Both the position numbers and the translations under genes were made by a program. The notes beneath the pieces are model-generated. The model saw nothing but the letters and a program-made list of their open reading frames with translations, was not told the DNA's origin and did not search any database. DNA of 12,395 nt from assembly GCA_020697375.1 (NCBI GenBank), contig JAJFBJ010000094.1, positions 1 to 12,395 on the forward strand, written 5' to 3'. The stretch is from Nitrospira sp. (GTDB lineage Bacteria; Nitrospirota; Nitrospiria; Nitrospirales; Nitrospiraceae). Below are positions 6,450-12,395 of this stretch, in pieces (the stretch's first letter is position 1; every line of letters begins with the position of its first letter).

Positions 6450-7055
6450 ATGGCCAATTCAGCGAGTATCATTCCCCTATCTTTTTACATTTTCATTTCC
6501 GGCCTCATATTCGTGTGCGGCCTTGTCATAATGGGTCGCGCCTGGTTACGTGCACGAAGGAAACCAGGATGGAATCCGAGCGCCAGAGCCGATGCACGTC
6601 TCACCGCTTCGAAAGATAACAGTGCTAGCGATGTATGTGACGCGGTCACCTTGACCCGCCGACCGCTTCTCACGGCCGCTGAGACACAATTCTTCCGGGC
6701 TCTTCAGGATGCCATCGGAACACGGTACATTATTTTTACTCAACTCCCGTTGTGGGCAATAGTCGATACGGCCACCGAGGATAGAAGAGCGGCTACCATT
6801 TTTCGAAATAAAATTAGCCTCAAACGAATGGATTTTGTGTTAATGGATCCTTTGACCCTGGAGCCGCAAGCCGTCATCGAATTGGATGACCGTTCGCATG
6901 AGCGGGAAGAACGAGTGACACGTGATGTCTTTGTCGCGTCCGTCCTGAAACAGGTCGACATTCCGTTAATCCGCATTCATGTTGCCTCGACCTACGCTTC
7001 GCCCAAACTCAGGCAGTTATTAGGCATTGATGTCCCCCGGACGCGCTTGGCATAG
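6450..7055 (+). CDS. Membrane-anchored DUF2726 protein
   Basis: With ATG 6450 the product is 201 aa. An N-terminal transmembrane helix (about residues 8-27, IPLSFYIFISGLIFVCGLVI) is followed by a basic linker and a DUF2726 domain (about 70-175) starting RRPLLTAAETQFFRALQ. Key residues are the Asp of RMDFVLMDP (128), and Glu and Asp of AVIELDDRSH (144, 146), which resemble the D…ExK-type core of PD-(D/E)XK nucleases, though the final Lys is replaced by Asp. DUF2726 proteins are often small anchored proteins of unknown role; nuclease-like fold is an inference. A TTG at 6417 would add 11 residues and overlap the previous ORF's stop. A GC-rich hairpin follows the stop. Confidence 0.75.
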   Translation: MANSASIIPLSFYIFISGLIFVCGLVIMGRAWLRARRKPGWNPSARADARLTASKDNSASDVCDAVTLTRRPLLTAAETQFFRALQDAIGTRYIIFTQLPLWAIVDTATEDRRAATIFRNKISLKRMDFVLMDPLTLEPQAVIELDDRSHEREERVTRDVFVASVLKQVDIPLIRIHVASTYASPKLRQLLGIDVPRTRLA

Positions 7056-7077
7056 CCAGAAGGCTGCTCGCTAGATG

Positions 7078-7093
7078 CGGCCGGCGGCGGCCG
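7078..7093 (+). terminator. GC-rich hairpin after the DUF2726 gene
   Basis: CGGCCG (7078-7083) and CGGCCG (7088-7093) pair around a GCGG loop, 22 bases after the DUF2726 stop. The downstream stretch is pyrimidine-rich (TCTCCCTATCCCTTTTC) but lacks a uniform T-run, so it is only a candidate terminator. Confidence 0.35.
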
Positions 7094-7173
7094 TCTCCCT
7101 ATCCCTTTTCACATCCTCACCTCCCAGACCGCAGCCCCTGGTCAAATCTCGGAAGAGCGCTATACTTGAAACC

Positions 7174-7341
7174 ATGCTCGCTCCGGAATTCATCCTCTTC
7201 CTTATGCTCGACCTCATGGTGCTCATCTGGACCATCTTGAAGGTTTTGGTCAACCATCTAATCGATTCGGACCCTCATCTTCCCCCTCGTGCCACAGTCG
7301 AACCCTCGGAGTCTTCTGATCATCTTCGACGAGTTGCCTAG
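7174..7341 (+). CDS. Small single-pass membrane protein, 55 aa
   Basis: ATG 7174 gives MLAPEFILFLMLDLMVLIWT followed by ILKVLVNHLIDSDPHLPP and ends SSDHLRRVA. One strongly hydrophobic helix spans about residues 5-29, with a polar, Pro-rich C-terminal tail. The same frame is open upstream to 7075, but the Pro/Ser-rich extension looks non-coding. No good Shine-Dalgarno precedes ATG 7174; TATACT at 7161-7166 could be a -10 box for a nearly leaderless transcript. The last eight codons resemble a sequence at 702-722, which supports a real, recurring C-terminus. Function unknown. Confidence 0.35.
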   Translation: MLAPEFILFLMLDLMVLIWTILKVLVNHLIDSDPHLPPRATVEPSESSDHLRRVA

Positions 7342-7385
7342 TTAGTAGGCCCGCATCATCCCAGTTCGCTTCTTCCACTTGACTT

Positions 7386-7607
7386 TCACGAATTCGGAGC
7401 TCGGGCGGTCCGGCGAGGCGGTGCATCTCGGGTCATGGGAAAGCCCCATTTGATGTGAGTCACACCAGGCATGTGCTTAAAGGCCTTCTCCGTCATCTTC
7501 TGGCCGTCCACACAGCGATGGATGTGGTGCTCGCCGTTCCCATCCATACCTATGGCCGAGTGGGTAGGCTTTAAGACATGGGCAGTTAAAGCGCTCTGAT
7601 AAGTCAC
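7386..7607 (-). CDS. Small His-rich orphan protein
   Basis: The frame runs from GTG 7607 (AGGA three bases upstream, a tight fit) to TGA 7386-7388, giving 73 aa; an internal ATG at 7547 would give about 53. The central part reads MDGNGEHHIHRCVDGQKMTE followed by KAFKHMPGVTHIKWGFPM. The HHIHRC cluster with further His residues could bind a metal, but no named motif fits. No membrane segment or signal peptide is present. It starts just left of an integrase remnant on the same strand, so it may be cargo of an old integrated element. Family not recognised; the start is uncertain. Confidence 0.4.
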   Translation of the reverse strand: MTYQSALTAHVLKPTHSAIGMDGNGEHHIHRCVDGQKMTEKAFKHMPGVTHIKWGFPMTRDAPPRRTARAPNS

Positions 7608-7610
7608 GTC

Positions 7611-7784
7611 CTAAGTAATCGCTGCTCCGGCACTTACAGCAGTTTGGGTCTCGACTTCGGCACTCCTGTGAAAAGCCGATTGCGCTAAATTTGTGCTCAC
7701 TCCTGTCGGAACGCGATCCAAGATCTCACACCAGCGCGCAAACTCTGGATAATGATGGGCGTACCGCACTATCGCCGACGAAGA
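7611..7784 (-). pseudogene. Tyrosine recombinase C-terminal remnant
   Basis: The minus-strand frame reads SSSAIVRYAHHYPEFARWCE, then ILDRVPTGVSTNLAQSAFHR and ends ETQTAVSAGAAIT at TAG 7611-7613. RYAHHYPE is the box holding the nucleophilic Tyr of phage/island integrases, normally about 30-60 residues before the C-terminus, and STNLAQS resembles the tails of such integrases. The frame is closed by TAG at 7785-7787 just upstream, and the Arg and His boxes are missing, so only about 57 residues remain. It is a dead fragment that probably marks an old island, together with the tRNA-Leu-like end near 5250. Confidence 0.55.
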
Positions 7785-7809
7785 CTACTCCACCGGCATG
7801 CGATCTCGT

Positions 7810-8403
7810 TCACCGAGACGAAACGCAAGGATAGGAATGTGAGTCGAGGGACCAAGTGGGGGCTGCTTTCTGCGCCTCAAACTCTCTCGCGAGCGGATCA
7901 TTACAAACGGTGAATGCCAGCTCATCGGGATGGGTCTTGAAGCCGGCCGTGAGGCCGATCGTTTCCGGCCAGATCAACATGGTCCGGGATTCCTGGAGGC
8001 TCATTTTCGCGAGGTGGTCCTGTAGAAAGGACGTGTCCCAGAAGAACAGCTGAACCAAAGTGCGGAAGTCGATGTATTGGATGCCATATTTTTTAGCCAG
8101 CCATCCCACCGGCTGCTCATTGAAGGCCTGCGAAAAGGTCTCGAGGCACTCATAGAGCAGGAGCCAGTGGTATTTTGTGAGCTGATAGAGGCGATCATCG
8201 TGATAAATCTTTTGAATCGCGAGCAATTGCTCCTTCGCCTGCGAGGCTGTAAAAAATCTGGCTCCTCGAGGCATGGAAGCACACAACCAATCTTCTTGAT
8301 CCCGGGGATTGTCAAAGGTCAGATAGTTTTCGACGATCTCGGTGATGGCGCAATCAATGAGTTCAGTGAAAACACTGTCTGGTTTACGCGCAAATCGAAT
8401 CAT
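7810..8403 (-). CDS. Orphan soluble protein, 197 aa
   Basis: ATG 8403 follows a GAGGAG Shine-Dalgarno (AGGAGAAAGTTTC-ATG). Immediately upstream of that site, GCAGGCC-TTCC-GGCCCTG on the minus strand can form a small hairpin. The protein has no signal peptide or membrane helix, is Trp/Tyr/Phe-rich, and looks mostly helical: ELIDCAITEIVENYLTF, TASQAKEQLLAIQKIYHDDR, LTKYHWLLLYECLETF. A later segment reads SRTMLIWPETIGLTAGFKTH. I recognise no catalytic motif. It lies 137 bases downstream of the zinc-ribbon gene on the same strand with no terminator between, so an operon is likely. Its length, composition and ribosome site make it a believable gene of unknown function. Confidence 0.7.
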   Translation of the reverse strand: MIRFARKPDSVFTELIDCAITEIVENYLTFDNPRDQEDWLCASMPRGARFFTASQAKEQLLAIQKIYHDDRLYQLTKYHWLLLYECLETFSQAFNEQPVGWLAKKYGIQYIDFRTLVQLFFWDTSFLQDHLAKMSLQESRTMLIWPETIGLTAGFKTHPDELAFTVCNDPLAREFEAQKAAPTWSLDSHSYPCVSSR

Positions 8404-8540
8404 GAAACTTTCTCCTCAGGGCCGGAAGGCCTGCAATAAGCGTCTTGGCTTGTCGCTCACTTGCGCCGCCCTCTCCCTGGCTTTGAGAACTTGATATTCA
8501 CTGACGTGGACTATGGGTTGAGTCAGTACCTCTTTCAGCT

Positions 8541-9077
8541 CTATATGCGAAGACCCTGTGGTTGCGGGTCAGAGTGGGCGACCTGCACAGGTTCATCCAA
8601 CTGCTTCCGGTCTAGCCGTCGCGAGATACTTCCCATAAGCTCGCGTTGAAAGTGTGCCAGACACTGTCCAAGAGCCAGACTCTCACTCAACAGGCGCACC
8701 GTGCCGTCCACTTGCCCACCCAAGAGCGCCCACTGGGCAGCATAGATGGCAGCTTGCGTGGGAGATAAATCCTCATCGAGAAACGGACTCAAGGCAGATT
8801 CTGAGAATACGACGGTGAGGATGTGAGTAAAGGGTCCATAGCTACAGACGTGCTCGTGCCGTCCTGCGAATAATACGTGCACCCCATTGAGAGCGCGAAA
8901 TCCGCGATGCTCACAGACTCCACACTGCACCCGCTGGAGCCCGAGCTCACCTAAATGTAAATGATCTCCAGTGGATTGAAGATGCATCCGGCCGTCGCAG
9001 GTCGAGCGGGGACAGAGTGGCTCATGGTGCCAGGCAAACGGATCTGGTCGAGGTGGTCCCTCATGTAATTGTGGCAT
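8541..9077 (-). CDS. Zinc-ribbon orphan protein, 178 aa
   Basis: ATG 9077 follows a purine-rich Shine-Dalgarno (GGGAGGGGGGG, with a run of seven G). The N-terminal region contains CPRSTC (about residues 22-27) and VQCGVC (about 51-56), a four-Cys zinc-ribbon-like arrangement with unusual C-x4-C and C-x2-C knuckles, followed by ALNGVHVLFAGRHEHVCSYG. The C-terminal half is helical (DEDLSPTQAAIYAAQWALLG, ESLALGQCLAHFQRELMGS) and ends with a charged tail. No signal peptide or membrane segment, so probably cytoplasmic, perhaps nucleic-acid or protein binding. Not recognised as a named family. It appears to be first in an operon with the 197-aa gene and faces a control region with two perfect inverted repeats. 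Confidence 0.65.
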   Translation of the reverse strand: MPQLHEGPPRPDPFAWHHEPLCPRSTCDGRMHLQSTGDHLHLGELGLQRVQCGVCEHRGFRALNGVHVLFAGRHEHVCSYGPFTHILTVVFSESALSPFLDEDLSPTQAAIYAAQWALLGGQVDGTVRLLSESLALGQCLAHFQRELMGSISRRLDRKQLDEPVQVAHSDPQPQGLRI

Positions 9078-9173
9078 GTGCCCCCCCTCCCGTCACCCTC
9101 ATGCACCCAGTTGCAACTCTCTCGCATAGAAACTGTTCCCTTTGCATGGTGCAGAGGGCCGACTGTTTTTTCC

Positions 9174-9191
9174 ACTAGGATTCAACCTAGT
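9174..9191. promoter_or_regulatory. Inverted repeat, possible operator 1
   Basis: ACTAGG (9174-9179) and CCTAGT (9186-9191) form a perfect six-base inverted repeat around ATTCAA, in the region between the divergent genes at 9077 (minus) and 9371 (plus). No T-run follows, so regulator binding is more likely than termination. Confidence 0.3.
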
Positions 9192-9212
9192 CAAAACACA
9201 GTTCAGGCCCTC

Positions 9213-9230
9213 ACGTGGGCCAGCCCACGT
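9213..9230. promoter_or_regulatory. Perfect inverted repeat, possible operator 2
   Basis: ACGTGGGC (9213-9220) and GCCCACGT (9223-9230) form a perfect eight-base inverted repeat with a two-base centre, too short a loop for a good hairpin but typical of a dimeric regulator site. It lies 22 bases after the first repeat, about 136 bases upstream of the zinc-ribbon start and 140 upstream of the small membrane protein. Confidence 0.4.
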
Positions 9231-9370
9231 TATTCCCGACAATCCGGCTCATTCTAAAGGGCCATTGCCGCTTCCGTCGGACTAAAGGCGGAATAAACGT
9301 TCTGGAGCTGTGATCTTCACCCAGAGGTATTCCCAGTGTGGCTTCCCGCAGATCGTCCATACAATGAAGC

Positions 9371-9496
9371 ATGATGATGAACGAGGTAAAGGGGTGGTTC
9401 TTCCTAGTCGCAAGCCTTATCCTCCTGCTGGTGATTTGTGGATTAGCGACACTCGGGCTGTTGACTCGTCCGTTGCGCTGGAGCGAGAGGTCGTAA
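9371..9496 (+). CDS. Tiny single-pass membrane protein, about 41 aa
   Basis: Three consecutive ATGs (9371, 9374, 9377) open a frame reading NEVKGWFFLVASLILLLVIC followed by GLATLGLLTRPLRWSERS and TAA 9494-9496. It has a single strong transmembrane helix (about residues 9-32) and a basic Arg-rich C-terminus, which favours an N-out or N-in single-pass inner membrane topology with the Arg end cytoplasmic. The upstream GAAG is a weak ribosome site. A longer ORF in another frame overlaps it, but its product is low-complexity and unlike protein. The next plus-strand gene starts 122 bases later and encodes a lipoprotein; the pair may share a transcript. Family unknown. Confidence 0.45.
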   Translation: MMMNEVKGWFFLVASLILLLVICGLATLGLLTRPLRWSERS

Positions 9497-9618
9497 CAGC
9501 CGAAGGACTGCCATTCTTGGTCGTTGGGCTCTCTGCGTAGCGAGCGTGGGCATTGGTGTAGTTGGTGTAATTAGGCACTATTTGAATATTATTCAGCCGC
9601 ACTTCTGTTCAGGCTGCG

Positions 9619-10236
9619 ATGCGATTCTCACTCATTAAATCCTGGCGCCTTTGGGCCGCAATTGCGATCATGGCGAGTCACGCCTCTTGCCAGTCCTCTC
9701 AGCAGGGGTATTGGACAAAGGAAAACGTTGCCCAAACGCTGACGAATGAGCAATACCCTTCCGATTCACAGGACTGCGACGCGATGTCGGCCCATGACGC
9801 AAAAGCGCGGTCGGAGCGCTATAAGGCGATACTGTATACGAAGTGTATCCAGGCTCATGGCTATCAGTGGGTGGTCGAGCGCCCACGGCCACATCCTCTC
9901 GCGACAGCAGGAGTCAAGCCTGCTGCGATTTCGGATTGTCCGAGCGGTCGCCTCATCGTCGATTCCTTTGGCTACCATAAATGCGTCCCCGTCGGCACGA
10001 AGGACAAGGGTATTCCCATTGAGATCGTCCCTCGCGCTCCTATCGAAGCTGCTGGTCTCCCGCCTCCCGACAATCACTTTCCGTCTTCGGTCCAGCCCCC
10101 TCAGGGCTCGCCCACGAATGATCGATGGAGACAGGATCATAACAAGTGTCTTCAATACGCCAAGGAATCTCTCTCCAGTCCTTACGGCGTGTACACGCGA
10201 TGCATGCAGGACAGAGGAGGGTCTTCGGGGTCCTAA
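9619..10236 (+). CDS. Secreted Cys-rich protein, probable lipoprotein, 205 aa
   Basis: The N-terminus MRFSLIKSWRLWAAIAIMAS then HASC has a basic start, hydrophobic core and a lipobox-like HAS-C end (Cys 24), so the product is probably exported and may be lipidated; His at -3 is unusual for a lipobox. The mature part has a Cys-containing segment (DCDAMSAHDA … YKAILYTKCIQAHGYQW, about 53-84), a Pro-rich middle (RPRPHPLA, PPPDNHFP) and a second similar segment (NKCLQYAKES … YGVYTRCMQDRGG, about 174-200). The paired Tyr-x2-Cys elements look like an internal duplication. No strong Shine-Dalgarno is seen, so the start rests on the signal peptide. It converges with the coiled-coil lipoprotein gene 12 bases away. 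Confidence 0.65.
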   Translation: MRFSLIKSWRLWAAIAIMASHASCQSSQQGYWTKENVAQTLTNEQYPSDSQDCDAMSAHDAKARSERYKAILYTKCIQAHGYQWVVERPRPHPLATAGVKPAAISDCPSGRLIVDSFGYHKCVPVGTKDKGIPIEIVPRAPIEAAGLPPPDNHFPSSVQPPQGSPTNDRWRQDHNKCLQYAKESLSSPYGVYTRCMQDRGGSSGS

Positions 10237-10248
10237 GACGCGGACGGC

Positions 10249-10491
10249 TTATCGCTGCTTTTGTTGATCCTGATCGATACGCTTCAATAGGTTCAATTGT
10301 GTCGAGAGCTCACTGATGCGCCTTTCCTGGGCTTTCACTTTTTGTTGCAAGGCCGAATTTGACAGGAGAGGCGAAGAAGAGGGCATGGGGAGAGTACTTG
10401 GGTCCTGGCAGGGCGGAGCCGCCGTACATCCGAAGGTAATTCCTAACGCGACCAGGAATATCGAGCTATAGTTCGTCCATGCTCTATCCAT
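10249..10491 (-). CDS. Small coiled-coil lipoprotein, 80 aa
   Basis: The start is ATG 10491, eight bases after GGAG on the minus strand; a GTG at 10500 lies too close to that ribosome site. The N-terminus MDRAWTNYSSIFLVALGITF then GC is a lipoprotein signal with Cys 22 as the likely lipidated residue (lipobox ITFGC, Phe at -2 being unusual). After a Pro/Ser linker, the C-terminal half (NSALQQKVKAQERRISELST then QLNLLKRIDQDQQK) is a heptad coiled coil. It probably sits in the outer or inner membrane and projects into the periplasm, as small Lpp-like or adaptor lipoproteins do. Partner and role unknown. It converges with the Cys-rich protein gene. Confidence 0.65.
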   Translation of the reverse strand: MDRAWTNYSSIFLVALGITFGCTAAPPCQDPSTLPMPSSSPLLSNSALQQKVKAQERRISELSTQLNLLKRIDQDQQKQR

Positions 10492-10790
10492 AGATTGCAC
10501 TCCTTCTTATCGAGACTGGGGATCAATCCACCGTCTATGCCGGAGAGGACGAGCCCCCAGGATGAGCGCGGTAATCAAGCAAGGGCGTCAAACGACTTGA
10601 ACAGGTGAGCGTTGATCGATGGTGTCCTCATGGGATTGAATTGCTCCATTCTGAATCTATCCGGGTTGTCGGTCCGAGGAATGTTATAGAAGGATCTGCG
10701 CCTTCCGATCACGTGGATTGCGGCATGTGAGACTCCATTGCGATGCAGAATGGGACTGCGCATCCAGTGCCTTCTCACCAAGGCAAAGGC

Positions 10791-12395
10791 TCACCATCGC
10801 CGGCTCGCGATGAGCAGATTTCGAACCGCCACTTCAGGAAGTGGCTTCGCGAATAGGTAGCCCTGGGCATATTCACAGCCCAGCGACCTGAGGATGTTCA
10901 GATGCTCGCTGGTCTCGACCCCTTCTGCGATCACTTTTCGGCCCAATTGATGCGCGAGAACCACAATCGTCTTTACGATTGCCAAGGCATCATCTTCCCC
11001 GCCCAACCGGCGCACAAAGGATTGGTCAATTTTGATAAACGTGATGGGAAGTTGCTGAAGGTAGCTGAGCGACGAATAGCCGGTTCCAAAATCATCCAAA
11101 CAGGCGTCGATACCCTGTCCCTTCAGTTGGTGCAGGATATCGGTCACGGCTTTCGCATTCTCCATTATTTCAGATTCCGTAATCTCAATCTTCAGGCTCC
11201 CCCGCTCGATACCCGTGGACCGCACCACGTCTTGGAGTTTGGATACTAGGTCGGCCTCAGAGAACTGTTCTGTCGACAGATTCACGCTCATCGTTAATGG
11301 TGCCGGTTTCGGGAAAGCCTCCTGCCAAGCACGAAGTTGCCGGCAGGCCTCTTCACAGCTCCATGCTCCAATCGATGGGAGCATTCCCAGTTCGGCCGCA
11401 GTCGTCAAGAACGCATGCGGCATCATCAGTCCCTGTTCCGGATGCTGCCAACGAATGAGCGCTTCAAATCCCGTAATATGTCCCGTCTCCAATTCGATTA
11501 TCGGTTGATAATGGAGCCGGAACTCATTGCCCTCCAGAGCTTGACGGAGGTCCGTTTCCAATTTGAGCCGGGTCATCGCCTGGTCGTGCATCACCTGATC
11601 GAAGATGGCAAAGCCGGAGCGGCCGAACGCCTTGGCACGATGCACGGCCGTCGTTGCGTCACGCAAAACATGCTCTGCATCCTCGTAACCAGTGGCGCTC
11701 AAGGTCATGCCGAGAGTCGCGGTGAGAAAAAGATCCTGAGCGTCCAGAGAGAAGGGTAGCGAAAATTCCTGCCGTATCCGTTCCGCCACTCTGGTGGCAT
11801 TGTCGTCTGATTTGAGATTGTCGAGCAGAAATACAAAATCTTCTCCGCCCAATCGAGCCAGCGTATCGGCGGAACGAACCCGCATCAATATTCTCCGGCT
11901 GACGTCGATGAGTAACCGATCGGCGGCGGAGGGCCCCAGAGTATTATGCACGATCTGAAACCCTTCAAGGCTCAGATAGATCACCGCAAATAGCCGGCTG
12001 GCATCTCGGCGGTTTCGAAGAATTATTCGGTTGACCCGGTCAAGGAACAGAGAACGATTGGGCAAACCCGTGAGGGGGTCGTGGAAGGTTTCGAGAAACA
12101 GCCGTTGTTCAGCTTGGCGTTTCTCCTCCATCAACCGTTTGCGTTCCAACGCCTGTGACACGGCATGCGGCAACCGACCGAGGCGATCCTTCAATAAATA
12201 ATCCGATGCGCCGGCTTTCATACATTCCACGGCCATGTCTTCGCCGATGCACCCGGAAACGATAATAAAGGGTATCTCCAGCCCCGTCGATTTCAATAAT
12301 TGCAGTGCCGCCTTTCCGTCAAATTGAGGGAGAGAATAATCAGACAGGATCAGGTCCGGCGCTGAGGCATTCAGTTCTCGGAGATAATGTTCCTT
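10791..12395 (-). CDS. REC-GGDEF-EAL response regulator (5' part missing)
   Basis: The frame enters from beyond 12395 and 534 residues are visible. A receiver domain comes first: LILSDYSLPQFDG holds the phospho-acceptor Asp (visible residue 19), then IIVSG and SDYLLKD (switch Ser and conserved Lys). A linker helix leads to a GGDEF domain (about 103-265) with HDPLTGLPNR, the I-site RSAD (174-177) and RLGGEDF (181-187). The EAL domain follows (about 278-530): EALIRW, VNLS, IEITESE, LDDFGTGYSSLSYL, IKIDQSFV, AEGVET and a final YLFAKPLP. The EAL metal and catalytic residues appear complete, so it should hydrolyse cyclic di-GMP, controlled by phosphorylation. The GGDEF site is degenerate (Ser for the first metal Asp, His for the guanine-binding Asn, GGEDF). 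No N-terminal start is in the window; a partner kinase may lie outside it. Confidence 0.9.
   Translation of the reverse strand, partial: KEHYLRELNASAPDLILSDYSLPQFDGKAALQLLKSTGLEIPFIIVSGCIGEDMAVECMKAGASDYLLKDRLGRLPHAVSQALERKRLMEEKRQAEQRLFLETFHDPLTGLPNRSLFLDRVNRIILRNRRDASRLFAVIYLSLEGFQIVHNTLGPSAADRLLIDVSRRILMRVRSADTLARLGGEDFVFLLDNLKSDDNATRVAERIRQEFSLPFSLDAQDLFLTATLGMTLSATGYEDAEHVLRDATTAVHRAKAFGRSGFAIFDQVMHDQAMTRLKLETDLRQALEGNEFRLHYQPIIELETGHITGFEALIRWQHPEQGLMMPHAFLTTAAELGMLPSIGAWSCEEACRQLRAWQEAFPKPAPLTMSVNLSTEQFSEADLVSKLQDVVRSTGIERGSLKIEITESEIMENAKAVTDILHQLKGQGIDACLDDFGTGYSSLSYLQQLPITFIKIDQSFVRRLGGEDDALAIVKTIVVLAHQLGRKVIAEGVETSEHLNILRSLGCEYAQGYLFAKPLPEVAVRNLLIASRRW

Noticed and set aside
8077..8439. 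120-codon plus-strand ORF opposite the 197-aa gene
   Set aside because: The opposite strand has a good Shine-Dalgarno and more natural composition.
9310..9540. 76-codon plus-strand ORF
   Set aside because: Low-quality composition; the overlapping 41-aa frame has a clean transmembrane helix.
9746..10267. 173-codon plus-strand ORF and a 129-codon minus-strand ORF over the Cys-rich lipoprotein
   Set aside because: Shadow frames: basic, Ser/Arg-rich products, while the third frame has a clear signal peptide.
10575..10781. 68-codon minus-strand ORF between the coiled-coil lipoprotein and the EAL gene
   Set aside because: No ribosome site, Arg/His-rich composition unlike protein, and no motif; treated as non-coding.
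10902..11759. Three plus-strand ORFs over the GGDEF-EAL gene
   Set aside because: They lie antisense to a clearly conserved coding region and have no protein-like features.
1..12395. CRISPR array or other regularly spaced repeats
   Set aside because: No repeated units with regular spacing were seen anywhere in the window.

Overview
This window looks like an accessory, heavily rearranged stretch of a Gram-negative bacterial chromosome. Lipoprotein signal peptides, Shine-Dalgarno starts and a REC-GGDEF-EAL signalling protein support a free-living environmental bacterium. The combination of an LPP20-BON protein, a DUF2726 protein, DUF1328 and many short orphan genes recalls Nitrospira-type genomes, but that is inference; no marker gene fixes the taxon.

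Left part (1-5040) is mostly wreckage. A small intact orphan gene (15-239, minus) is followed by about 800 bases with no convincing gene. Then the C-terminal tail of a GH13 alpha-amylase-family gene (minus) abuts, base to base, the 3' end of an IS3-family element (plus). Right of this are a small ORF overlapping the broken 5' end of a KGGVGR-type P-loop ATPase, a possible membrane-protein ORF, an LPP20-BON gene split by one in-frame TAA, the tail of an unrecognised minus-strand gene, and an IS481-family element whose transposase has one nonsense codon and one frameshift. At least six genes or elements in these 4 kb are truncated or mutated.

Middle part (5040-7800): a gene-free stretch holding a degenerate tRNA-Leu-like 3' end leads into a plus-strand cluster. 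It contains two tandem paralogous small helical proteins, a DUF1328 membrane protein, a possible 44-aa coupled ORF and a membrane-anchored DUF2726 protein, closed by a GC-rich hairpin. Small orphan genes follow, then the active-site tyrosine tail of a tyrosine recombinase (minus). The tRNA-like end and the integrase tail together suggest an old integrated island.

Right part (7800-12395) is better preserved. Two minus-strand orphans (a zinc-ribbon protein, then a 197-aa protein) probably form an operon. Upstream of them lies a control region with two perfect inverted repeats, then a 41-aa single-pass membrane protein on the plus strand. A secreted Cys-rich lipoprotein (plus) and a coiled-coil lipoprotein (minus) converge at 10236/10249. 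The window ends inside a minus-strand response regulator with a degenerate GGDEF domain that keeps its I-site and an apparently intact EAL phosphodiesterase domain.

No complete, recognisable new multi-gene system is visible. The best candidates for undescribed biology are the zinc-ribbon/197-aa pair, the 5550-7055 small-protein plus DUF2726 cluster, and the remnant KGGVGR ATPase locus.
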